Source of the DNA: Caulobacter sp. Root343
GTDB taxonomy: Bacteria; Pseudomonadota; Alphaproteobacteria; Caulobacterales; Caulobacteraceae
Direction: 5' to 3'
Length of the DNA stretch: 64,000 nucleotides
Assembly (NCBI RefSeq): GCF_001425745.1
Contig: NZ_LMDF01000006.1
Coordinates: 506,036 to 570,035, forward strand
The stretch's first letter is position 1, and the number at the start of each line of letters is the position of its first letter. The notes beneath the pieces were generated by a model that did not search any database, had not been told where the DNA came from, and was given only the letters and a program-made list of their open reading frames with translations. The translations under genes and the position numbers were made by a program. Shown here in pieces: positions 57,108-64,000 of this stretch.

Positions 57108-57649
57108 GCGATCGCCCGGCCGTCCAGGGTCGCCAGGCGCAGGCGGGGCATGTCCTGGTTGGCCTCGCCCAGCGGTTTGATCTCGCGCAGGCCCAGCTCG
57201 TAGGCGGGCCGGCCCATCAGGCGGGCCATCATGGCGGTCGGTTGGTAGAGGCCCAGGAACCGGTCGGTCTCGCCGCTGGCGCCTTGCAGCGGGGCGAACA
57301 GCACTTCCATGCCGACCGACGGGACGCCGTGGGCGCGGATGTCGGCGGTGACGACCACCGGCGTGCGGCGCTTGCGGGCCACGTCGAGCGCCGATTTCAG
57401 CTCCAGGCGGTGCGACAGGGCCCACAGCGACAGGGCGTCGTGGCCGCGCAGGTCGCGGGCGTGAAGGTCGGACACGAAGCCCCCGGCCAGGCGGAACGGC
57501 AGCTTGCCGCCGTCGCGGCCGAGAATGAAGACCTGCGGCAGAAGCTCCAGGAAATCGCCCGGATTGACGTCGGTGCGACGGGGCAGGGCGGCGTCGCCCT
57601 TCTTGTCACGCCAATAGTCTATCAACCGTTCCGTGCTTGGATGGAACAT
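57104..57649 (-). CDS. PAS domain protein (PAS_5 type)
   Basis: The 181-residue protein begins MFHPSTERLIDYWRDKKGDA (ATG 57647-57649, with AGGGGA upstream) and contains a single PAS-like domain: LPRRTDVNPGDFLELLPQVF, ILGRDGGKLPFRLAGGFVSD and GVPSVGMEVLFAPLQGASGE. This matches the alphaproteobacterial PAS_5 family of stand-alone sensors. No output domain is present, so it may act through a partner. Confidence 0.82.
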   Translation of the reverse strand: MFHPSTERLIDYWRDKKGDAALPRRTDVNPGDFLELLPQVFILGRDGGKLPFRLAGGFVSDLHARDLRGHDALSLWALSHRLELKSALDVARKRRTPVVVTADIRAHGVPSVGMEVLFAPLQGASGETDRFLGLYQPTAMMARLMGRPAYELGLREIKPLGEANQDMPRLRLATLDGRAIA

Positions 57650-57823
57650 CGTCGTCCCCTGGCGGGTCCTGCGCGGCTGTTTTCGACCGCACGAGGCTTG
57701 CTGGGAGAACCGGGCCAGAGGCTTGACCGTCCCATTCTGGAGCAGATCCGGGGAGGGGTGGGCGCTTCGGCCCGATTCTTGCTTAACAGCGAGCGGAACG
57801 ACCCGATGTGAAGGGAACCGCCG

Positions 57824-58765
57824 ATGAAGGCGCCGAAATTGAACACGCGCGCTCTGCTGATCGCCCTGGGCGCCCTCGTTGGCGGCCTGCTGGTTGGCGG
57901 CGTGGCCTATGCCCAGTGCAACAGCGGGTGTCAGCCGCCGCCGCCCCCGTGCTGCTCGCCGCCGCCCCCGCCGCCCAAGCCTCCCGCGCCGCCGACCGGC
58001 TGCTGCGGCGGCGGTCACAACGTCAACATTCCCGGCGTCAATGTGAACATCGGCGCGACCGTGATCGTGAACGCCAATTCCAGCGCCACGGCGACCAGCA
58101 ACGCCGGCTCCAGCGCGGGCTCTTCGGCCGGCGCGGGCGCCAGCGCCGGCGGGGTCGTCAACTATTACGGCGGCGGCTCGCACGGCGGCTACTATTCCGG
58201 CCCGGTGGCCAGCGGCTACATCCAGGGTCTGAACGTCGAGGGCGGCGAAGCCCGCCGTCGCCAGGCCTATGAGGCGACCCGCACCAAGGTGCGCCGCGTC
58301 ATCATCCGCGCCGTCTGCCTGGACGACCGCGACGTGCCGCACCCGGCCTCGCAGGTCACGCCCGACCGCGACATCGACGACGCCTATGACGGCGAGCTCT
58401 ATCGCTGCATCGCCGGCAGCCGCATGCAGTACGTGATCGCCGACTACGAGGGCCAGATCGACATCTCGACCGGCGGCGCCGGCCAGACCTACATTTGCCA
58501 GAAGAACGAGGCGCTCTATCACGTCCCCGGCGCCGGTCCCAATGGGGGACAGGGTGGCCAGGGTACGCTGACCTGCCGTCCGCAGCGTCCGGCCCGCGAT
58601 TGCAACGAGCGCTCGCTGCTGCGTCGCTTCGGCGCCGGCGTGAAGATCCTGACGATCATGACCATCGAGAGGTACACCGCCTACCGCGAGGAGACGGTGC
58701 AAGAGCGCCAGACCCTGTCGACCAGCTTCAGCCTGGACGGCGGCGTGGGTGGGGTCGTGTACTAG
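57824..58765 (+). CDS. Secreted Pro/Cys-rich protein of unknown function
   Basis: The 313-residue protein has an N-terminal signal or membrane segment (residues 9-30, LLIALGALVGGLLVGGVAYA), a striking Cys/Pro-rich block (CNSGC, PPPPPCCSPPPPPPKPP, TGCCGGG), a repeat-like stretch HNVNIPGVNVNIGATVIVNA, a Ser/Ala/Gly-rich low-complexity area, and a C-terminal soluble domain (about 170-300) with VRRVIIRAVCLDDRDVP, SRMQYVIADYEGQIDISTGG and YICQKNEALYHVPG with paired Cys. It looks like an exported, possibly surface-assembled protein. No known family was recognised. Confidence 0.7.
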   Translation: MKAPKLNTRALLIALGALVGGLLVGGVAYAQCNSGCQPPPPPCCSPPPPPPKPPAPPTGCCGGGHNVNIPGVNVNIGATVIVNANSSATATSNAGSSAGSSAGAGASAGGVVNYYGGGSHGGYYSGPVASGYIQGLNVEGGEARRRQAYEATRTKVRRVIIRAVCLDDRDVPHPASQVTPDRDIDDAYDGELYRCIAGSRMQYVIADYEGQIDISTGGAGQTYICQKNEALYHVPGAGPNGGQGGQGTLTCRPQRPARDCNERSLLRRFGAGVKILTIMTIERYTAYREETVQERQTLSTSFSLDGGVGGVVY

Positions 58766-58776
58766 ACACCAAACCA

Positions 58777-58808
58777 CCGCCCTTCCCGGCGTTCGCCGGG
58801 AGGGGCGG
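58777..58808. terminator. Hairpin after the Pro/Cys-rich protein gene
   Basis: A 14-pair stem (CCGCCCTTCCCGGC with GCCGGGAGGGGCGG, one G-U pair) lies 12 bases after the stop codon. No U-tract follows. Confidence 0.5.
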
Positions 58809-58824
58809 GAGATGGAGATACGAA

Positions 58825-58852
58825 AAAGGCCCCGGTTTTCGCCGGGGCCTTT
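58825..58852. terminator. Bidirectional Rho-independent terminator
   Basis: AAAGGCCCCGG (58825-58835) pairs with CCGGGGCCTTT (58842-58852) with U-rich tracts on both strands. It separates the convergent genes ending at 58765 and 58877. Confidence 0.85.
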
Positions 58853-58876
58853 CTCTTTGGCACTCTACACCGCGTC

Positions 58877-61792
58877 CTACTTCGCCGCCGCTTCCGGCTT
58901 GACCAGCAGCAGCCACGACTTGTCGTCGCCCAGATAGGTCTTGGCCGCCTTCTGGACGTCGGCCGGGGTGACGCGGGCCAGGCCGGCCAGCACCGAGCGG
59001 GTGGCGTCCAGCAGGCGCGGATCGTTCTGGGCGTTCGACAGCGCGCCGACCCAGTATTCGTTGGTCGCGCGAGCCTTCTCGATCTGGTCGATGCGCGGCT
59101 TCTTGGCCCGCTCCAGCTCGTCGTCGCTGACGGGCTTGTCGCGCAGGTCGGCGGCGATCTTGCGGATCGAGGCGATCACCCCGTCCAGCTTCTCGGGCGG
59201 CGCTTCGAGGCTGACGGCCAGATAGCCCCAGTTCTTGAAGGTGACGCTGGCGGTCGACATCGCGTTGGGCGAGTAGGTCGCGCCCTGTTTCTCGCGCAGC
59301 TCGTCGATCAGGCGCAGTTGCATGACCTGGCCCAGGATCGAGATGTCGCGCGAGCGCTGCAGGTTCGAGAACAGGTCGTCCGTCCGCCAGGCCATGAACA
59401 ACGCCGCCTGGTCGGCCCGGCCCTTGTGGGTGCGCACCACAGGTTCGGTCGCCGGGGCGGGGAAGGGCGCTTTCTCGGCGCCGGGCGTGGCCGGATCGCC
59501 CGAGCGGGCAGGCAGGGTGCCGAAGGTGTCGGCGACGGCGGCGATGGCCTTGTCGACCGTGGTGTCGCCGACGATGACGATCTCCACATCGCCCTTGGTC
59601 AGCGGATTGGCGACGGCGGCCTTCAGTTCGTCCAGGGACGCGCTGGCGATCTGTTCGCGCGACGGGAAGGTCCAGCGCTGGTCGCCGACGTGCATCAGCC
59701 CGCCCAGGTCGCGGCTCAAGACGCCGCCGGTCGTGCTCTGCAGCTGGTCGTGCAGGGTGCCGTAGCTGGTCTTGACGCGATTGAACGCCTCGGGCCGCCA
59801 GCCCGGCTCGGTGGCGAACGCGGTCAGCACTTGCAGCTCGGTCGACAGGTCCTCGGGGCGCGTGCGGCCGTTCAGGGTGAAGGCGTCGTCCTCGACGCCC
59901 AGCTGGGCGTTCCAGATCTTGCCAGTCAGCACCCGCTCCATGTCCTGGGCGCTGATCTGCTTGAGACCGCCTTCGACGAAGGCCGTGCCGGACCACAGCG
60001 GGCTCTGCTTGTCGGACGGCATGTCCAGCAAGCCATGACCCGTGCGGACCTTCACCAGCACCTGGTCGTCGCGGAACTTGGTCGGCTTGACCGTCAGCTT
60101 CACGCCGTTCTCGAAGCGCACGAAGACGGCGTCGAGGTCGGAGATCTCCTTCTGCTCGGCGACCTTGCCGGTCGGGCCGAAGCTGGAATAGGGCCAGGCG
60201 GTGACGCCCGGCGCGGCCGGCGGTGTCACCGCCTGGCTCTTCAGCGCGTCATAGGCCTTCAGGATGGCCGGCTCGCCGCCTTCGATATTGGTCGGGGCGG
60301 CGATGACCACCAGCGGGCCCGAGCCGGCGAAGGCGGTTTTCAGCACCGTGTTGACGCGGTCGGCGGTCAGGCCCTTCACGAGGGCGTCGAAGGCCGCGAG
60401 GTTCTGGCTGGGCGAGGTGATCACCTCGCCGTCGCCCAGGGTGTCGACCAACTGGTTGGCCAGGCCGGGCGTACGCTGGGTGGCCTCGCCGGCCGCCGCC
60501 GCGACCAAGCCCGAACGCATGCTGGCGATCTCGCGGTCCAGCTCGTCCTGGCGCACGCCGTACTGGACGGCGCGGCGCTGCTCGGCGTCCAGCGCGGTCA
60601 TGGCTTCGAGCCAGCGGCCCGGCTGAGCCGTCGCGCCGAAGGTCGTCACCCGCACCGCGCCGTACTGGTCGCCCTTGAAGGCGCCGCCGGCGATGAACGG
60701 CGGCTCGGCCGAGCGGCCGATGGCCTGCAGGCGGCGGTTCAGCACCGCGAAGCCCAGGTTCTCCAGCATGTCGCGCTCGTCGACGGCCTTGGTCTCCAGC
60801 AGGCCGTCGGGCTTGCGCATCCAGGTCATCTGCACCGACCAGGGCGCGCCGGCCTCGACGATCAGCTTGGCGGTCGGGCCGCGCTTGGCCACCGGGCCGA
60901 CATCGGGATCCTTGCCGTTCTTGCCCTTGCCGACCCAGTCGCCGAACTTGGTCTTGATCTTGGCTTCCATGGCGTCGACGTCGAAGTCGCCGACAGCCAC
61001 CAGCACCGCGCGCTCGGGCCGATAATAGGCCTCGTAGAAGTCGCGGATACGCTGGGCCGGCGCGGTCTTCAGGATGTCGGGCTTGCCGATCGGGATCCGC
61101 TTGGGCGGCAGCTGGCCTTCCATCTGGGCTGACAGGGTGGCGATGGCGACGCGATAGCCGGGACTGTCGCGCGTGCGCTCTTCCGACAGCACCACGCCGC
61201 GCTCACGGTCGACGGCGTCAGGGGCGATGGTCAGCTCGCCGGCCGCCTCGCGCAGCAGCATCAGCGAGGTGTCGACCGTGCCGTCGTCGGTCTTGGGCAG
61301 GTCCAGCTGGTAGATGGTCTCGTCGAAGCTGGTCTGGGCATTGGTGTCGGCCCCGAAGGCCAGGCCGTGGCGCTCCAGGATCTTGACCATGTCGCCTTCA
61401 GGCACGTTCTTGGAGCCGTTGAAGGCCATGTGCTCGAGGAAGTGGGCCAAGCCCTGCTGGTCGTCGGTCTCCATCAGCGAGCCGGCGTCGAACCACAGAC
61501 GCACCGAGGCTTGGCCAGGGGGCGTGGCGTTCTTGCGAAGGGCGTAGCGCATGCCGTTGGGCAGCACGCCGAAGCGCCAGGCCGGATCAGGCGCGACGTC
61601 CGAGATCTCCTGGGCCCACTGGCCAGGCTTCAGGTCGGCGACCTTCGGTCCCGCCAAGGGCGGCGCCTCGGGGATCGCGGGCGCGGCGGCTTCCTTCTTC
61701 GGCAGAGGCAGGGACGGCGTGGGAAGGTGCGAGCAGGCGGCGACCGAAAGGCCGGCGGCGGCGACAAGCGCCAAGCGCGAAGCGCTGATCAT
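58877..61792 (-). CDS. M16 family metallopeptidase, lipoprotein
   Basis: The 971-residue protein has a lipoprotein signal (MISASRLALVAAAGLSVAAC, lipobox at Cys20) and two homologous M16 halves. The first contains the zinc site H117-F-L-E-H121 (HxxEH) and ELTIAPDAVDRERGVVLSEE with the distal glutamate; the second (from about residue 520) lacks it, as expected for the inactive half. It is a pitrilysin-type peptidase held on the periplasmic side of a membrane. The start at 61792 is set by the signal peptide. Confidence 0.93.
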   Translation of the reverse strand: MISASRLALVAAAGLSVAACSHLPTPSLPLPKKEAAAPAIPEAPPLAGPKVADLKPGQWAQEISDVAPDPAWRFGVLPNGMRYALRKNATPPGQASVRLWFDAGSLMETDDQQGLAHFLEHMAFNGSKNVPEGDMVKILERHGLAFGADTNAQTSFDETIYQLDLPKTDDGTVDTSLMLLREAAGELTIAPDAVDRERGVVLSEERTRDSPGYRVAIATLSAQMEGQLPPKRIPIGKPDILKTAPAQRIRDFYEAYYRPERAVLVAVGDFDVDAMEAKIKTKFGDWVGKGKNGKDPDVGPVAKRGPTAKLIVEAGAPWSVQMTWMRKPDGLLETKAVDERDMLENLGFAVLNRRLQAIGRSAEPPFIAGGAFKGDQYGAVRVTTFGATAQPGRWLEAMTALDAEQRRAVQYGVRQDELDREIASMRSGLVAAAAGEATQRTPGLANQLVDTLGDGEVITSPSQNLAAFDALVKGLTADRVNTVLKTAFAGSGPLVVIAAPTNIEGGEPAILKAYDALKSQAVTPPAAPGVTAWPYSSFGPTGKVAEQKEISDLDAVFVRFENGVKLTVKPTKFRDDQVLVKVRTGHGLLDMPSDKQSPLWSGTAFVEGGLKQISAQDMERVLTGKIWNAQLGVEDDAFTLNGRTRPEDLSTELQVLTAFATEPGWRPEAFNRVKTSYGTLHDQLQSTTGGVLSRDLGGLMHVGDQRWTFPSREQIASASLDELKAAVANPLTKGDVEIVIVGDTTVDKAIAAVADTFGTLPARSGDPATPGAEKAPFPAPATEPVVRTHKGRADQAALFMAWRTDDLFSNLQRSRDISILGQVMQLRLIDELREKQGATYSPNAMSTASVTFKNWGYLAVSLEAPPEKLDGVIASIRKIAADLRDKPVSDDELERAKKPRIDQIEKARATNEYWVGALSNAQNDPRLLDATRSVLAGLARVTPADVQKAAKTYLGDDKSWLLLVKPEAAAK

Positions 61793-61891
61793 CGAGAATC
61801 CAGGGCAGGAGAAAAACGGAGGCGGCACCTTGGCCGTCCCGCATGGCGCACGCAAGGCGCGAGGTTGGCCGGTTTTGGCCTTAATGCGGGC

Positions 61892-62980
61892 TCAGGCCGC
61901 GGCCACGTCGCCGGTCTGGCGGCGCAGGCGCCAGAAGCGGATCGTGCGCAGGGCCGACTCGCGCGGCAGGGCGGCGTAGAGCTCGCCATAGGCCCGGGCC
62001 TTGACCATGACGTCATCCGACGGGTCAAGGATCAGCAGGGCGAAGGTCAGGAACAGCGAACGGTCGAAGTCGGCCGCCTTGCAGATCACCGCCAGGGCGT
62101 CCATTTCGCGACGCTCCAGGATCTTGCGGGCGGTGTGGAAGTCGACCTCGGCCATGTCGGCCAGGGCCACCAGGAACAGCGTCGTCTTCTTGCCGCGCAG
62201 CATGTTGGCCAGCATCTGCGGCGAGATCGGGCCCTTGGCGCGCAGGGCCTGGAGCTCGGCTTCCGCCTCGGCGTGATCGGGCGGCAGGGCGCCGTCCTGG
62301 GTGGCGACGCGCTTGCGGCCGGCGGCGAGGGCGGCTTCCAGCGTCGCGGGATCGACGCCGGCGTTGCGCTCCATGATCCGGTCGCGCAGGCGGGCCTCAA
62401 CCACGAAATACATTTCGTTCAGCAGGTCGACCGGCAGGCTCTGACGGTCGATGACCGCCTCGTGCAGAGCGGGGTTGGCGGCGGCGCGGTCGACGACGGT
62501 CTCGTGCGCCTGGCGCGACAGCACCGCGCCCTCGTTGCGGAGCAGGACGCCCAGGGTGTCGTCGTCGCCGCGCGCCACGATGGCGTCCGACACCACGCTG
62601 GAGACGCTGGGACGCTGCGAGATGGCCCGCAGGTGGTCCTGGCCCTTGGTGCGGGCGACGTGCAGCAGGTCCTCGTCGGTGAGGGCGTTCGAGCCGCGCA
62701 GGATCGGCTCGGCCACCACGATCGAGCTCGACGCCAGGGTGCTGGACAGGCCGCGTGGCGCGACCGGGGTTTCACCCAGGCGGGTAGCCAGTTCGATCTG
62801 GACGGCTTCTTCCATGTCGCCGGCCAGCTGGCTCAGCACCTGGTCGAACAGCGCCATCTCGACCGCGTTGCCGCCGTCGGCCGCGAACAGCAGGTCGGTG
62901 ACGCCGCGCAGCAGTTCCCGGCGCTTGGCGCTGGAGGGCTCGTTGGCCAGGGCGATCAGGTCGTTGAGGCGCGACTGCAT
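61892..62980 (-). CDS. DUF2336 domain protein
   Basis: The 362-residue protein is helical throughout with a HEAT-like repetition: NDLIALANEPSSAKRRELLR, VEMALFDQVLSQLAGDMEEA, LRGSNALTDEDLLHVARTKG and SRQAHETVVDRAAANPALHE. DUF2336 is an alphaproteobacterial family of unknown function, probably protein-interaction scaffolds. Start ATG 62978-62980 abuts the upstream TAG (TAGATG), so translation is likely coupled to the upstream gene. Confidence 0.85.
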   Translation of the reverse strand: MQSRLNDLIALANEPSSAKRRELLRGVTDLLFAADGGNAVEMALFDQVLSQLAGDMEEAVQIELATRLGETPVAPRGLSSTLASSSIVVAEPILRGSNALTDEDLLHVARTKGQDHLRAISQRPSVSSVVSDAIVARGDDDTLGVLLRNEGAVLSRQAHETVVDRAAANPALHEAVIDRQSLPVDLLNEMYFVVEARLRDRIMERNAGVDPATLEAALAAGRKRVATQDGALPPDHAEAEAELQALRAKGPISPQMLANMLRGKKTTLFLVALADMAEVDFHTARKILERREMDALAVICKAADFDRSLFLTFALLILDPSDDVMVKARAYGELYAALPRESALRTIRFWRLRRQTGDVAAA

Positions 62981-63628
62981 CTACCGGTCGCTGTCCTTCT
63001 TGGTCTTGCCCGACGAGCCTTGGGCAGGCCATTCGCCGTCATCGCGCGGCTTGTCCTCGTCCTCGGGCGCGGAGGCCGGCGGGGCGATCAGGACCATGCG
63101 CGGCGGACCGGCGGCGGGAATGGCGTCGGGGATCATGCCGAACTGACGGCCGACGGAATAGGTGCGAGCTCCGACCTGACCGGCCGGCAGCGCGAACGGC
63201 TGCTGCGGGGCCTGGACGGGCGCGGCATAGGCCACCGGGACCGGCATGGTGTTTGAAGGCGCGGCGGCCGGGGCGTCGTAGATGCTTCGCGGCAGGTCGC
63301 GGGCTGGCGGCGCGTAGGCGGGGACCTGAGGCTGGTAGGTCGCGCGGACCGGCTGTTGCGGCTGGGGTTGCGGCCCGGCCTGCGATGCGCCGCGAGCCCA
63401 CCAGGGTTGAGCCTGCGACGCGGCCTCGGCGGTGGGGGCGACGATCTCGCGCTTGCCGCTCCAGCCCAGGGCGCGGCCGGAATAGGCTTGGCCGGTATAG
63501 CCGGGAGCTCGGCCGTTCACGGCGACAGGCGCGCGATCCGGCGCCGGGCCGTAACGGCTCTCGCGCGAGCCGTCCGCGTACGCGGAGGTCGCGCAGGCCA
63601 GGGCGGCGATGAGGGCGATGCAGCGCAT
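62981..63628 (-). CDS. Secreted Pro/Gln-rich protein
   Basis: The 215-residue protein has a signal peptide (MRCIALIAALACATSAYADG) and a long low-complexity Pro/Ala/Gln/Tyr-rich body (QPQPQQPVRATYQPQVPAY, PVPVAYAAPVQAPQQPF) ending in a charged tail (EDEDKPRDDGEWP). No folded domain is obvious. It is the first gene of a pair with DUF2336, and a CtrA-like site lies 50 bases upstream. Confidence 0.7.
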   Translation of the reverse strand: MRCIALIAALACATSAYADGSRESRYGPAPDRAPVAVNGRAPGYTGQAYSGRALGWSGKREIVAPTAEAASQAQPWWARGASQAGPQPQPQQPVRATYQPQVPAYAPPARDLPRSIYDAPAAAPSNTMPVPVAYAAPVQAPQQPFALPAGQVGARTYSVGRQFGMIPDAIPAAGPPRMVLIAPPASAPEDEDKPRDDGEWPAQGSSGKTKKDSDR

Positions 63629-63677
63629 GGGGCCGATCCGGACGGAGTCTTAGGTCTCCTGTCGTAGCCTCAGCGGC

Positions 63678-63692
63678 TTAATCTTGGCCTAA
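63678..63692. promoter_or_regulatory. CtrA-like site upstream of the secreted-protein/DUF2336 pair
   Basis: TTAA-TCTTGGC-CTAA matches TTAA-N7-TTAA with one mismatch, 50 bases before the start at 63628 and overlapping the end of the ABC permease gene. Confidence 0.4.
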
Positions 63693-64000
63693 CGTCCGCG
63701 CCAAGAGTCCAGAAGTCGACGTTCCAGCTGCTCCATCGCGGTGTGCAGCACCACGCCCAGCACCGCCAAGGTCAGCAAGGCGGCGAACACCTTGGCCGTC
63801 TGCAGGCGGTTGTAGGCTTCGAGGATCCGCCAGGCCAGGCCTTGGGCGCCGCCCGAGCCGGCCACGAACTCGGCCACCACGGCGCCGATCACGGCCAGGC
63901 CAGCGGCGACCTTGTGCCCTTCCAGCAGGGCGGGAACGGCCGACGGCAGACGCAGGCGGACGAGGCGATGCACCGGGCTGGCGCCATAGAGGTCGAACAG
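63689..64000 (-). CDS. ABC transporter permease, C-terminal part (window edge)
   Basis: About 103 C-terminal residues of a BPD-type permease are present, reading in from the right edge: LFDLYGASPVHRLVRLRLPS, then AVPALLEGHKVAAGLAVIGA and VVAEFVAGSGGAQGLAWRIL. The end of the EAA loop and the final two spans match nitrate/sulfonate/taurine or pyrimidine-precursor importer permeases (SsuC/ThiX type). The gene continues beyond 64000. Confidence 0.85.
   Translation of the reverse strand: MFDLYGASPVHRLVRLRLPSAVPALLEGHKVAAGLAVIGAVVAEFVAGSGGAQGLAWRILEAYNRLQTAKVFAALLTLAVLGVVLHTAMEQLERRLLDSWRGR

Overview
The window is chromosomal DNA of a high-GC alphaproteobacterium, most likely a Caulobacter or close Caulobacteraceae relative. 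The grounds are dense GC-rich coding, two large or medium TonB-dependent receptors (one of the Caulobacter/Xanthomonas type), EipA (DUF1134), DUF2336, DUF3126 and TorF-type envelope families, CtrA-type TTAA-N7-TTAA sites, and an RsaF-like TolC protein beside polysaccharide genes. I saw no tRNA, rRNA, CRISPR array, prophage or insertion sequence. The genus is inferred from gene content only.

Layout. 1-3.5 kb: end of a TolC-family export protein, a glycosyltransferase and a class I methyltransferase (surface polysaccharide/S-layer export context). 3.5-4.1 kb: gene-free, hairpin-rich stretch ending in a terminator, a candidate structured RNA. 4.1-8.8 kb: small membrane and envelope proteins (DUF599, an MHS-type permease, DUF3309, DUF983, entericidin) and two secreted beta/gamma-crystallin proteins. 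8.9-18.1 kb: penicillin-acylase-like Ntn hydrolase, exported methyltransferase-like protein, divergent L,D-transpeptidase and M15 peptidase, a GST, an orphan DUF1851 (Tdi1-type immunity) gene, a DUF3883 gene and an alpha/beta hydrolase. 18.2-24.9 kb: large TonB-dependent receptor, lepA, eipA, UPF0114. 24.9-30 kb: tandem DUF4139 genes, msrA, two ACT-like small proteins. 30-34.8 kb: a GntR/FCD regulator, TonB receptor and MFS transporter that look like one uptake module sharing an 11-bp operator candidate. 34.8-50.4 kb: TorF porin, SDR, queF, a LytS/LytTR two-component pair, nitroreductase, Nudix, cysE, glutamine cyclotransferase, LysR and TetR regulators, a second MFS, GNAT, a GST and an OPT transporter. 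50.4-64 kb: phoH with a terminator in its leader, gamma-carbonic anhydrase, a LacI regulator with an operator in front of a GMC oxidoreductase/aldo-keto reductase operon, a LuxR-type relic, a PAS protein, a proline/cysteine-rich secreted protein of unknown role, an M16 lipoprotein peptidase, DUF2336, and the end of an ABC permease.

Most noteworthy non-coding signals: (a) a repeat family at 17.1 and 26.5 kb made of paired hairpins whose stems differ but covary while the loop stays GNA; one pair lies inside the start of a DUF4139 gene; (b) the structured gene-free region at 3.7-4.0 kb; (c) a perfect hairpin hiding the ribosome binding site of the permease at 6.35 kb; (d) a CtrA box before eipA; (e) matching 11-bp sites flanking the GntR gene; (f) a terminator in the phoH leader; (g) four convergent gene pairs whose stop codons share one CTAG. 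All functions are assigned by reading the translated sequences; no database search was run.
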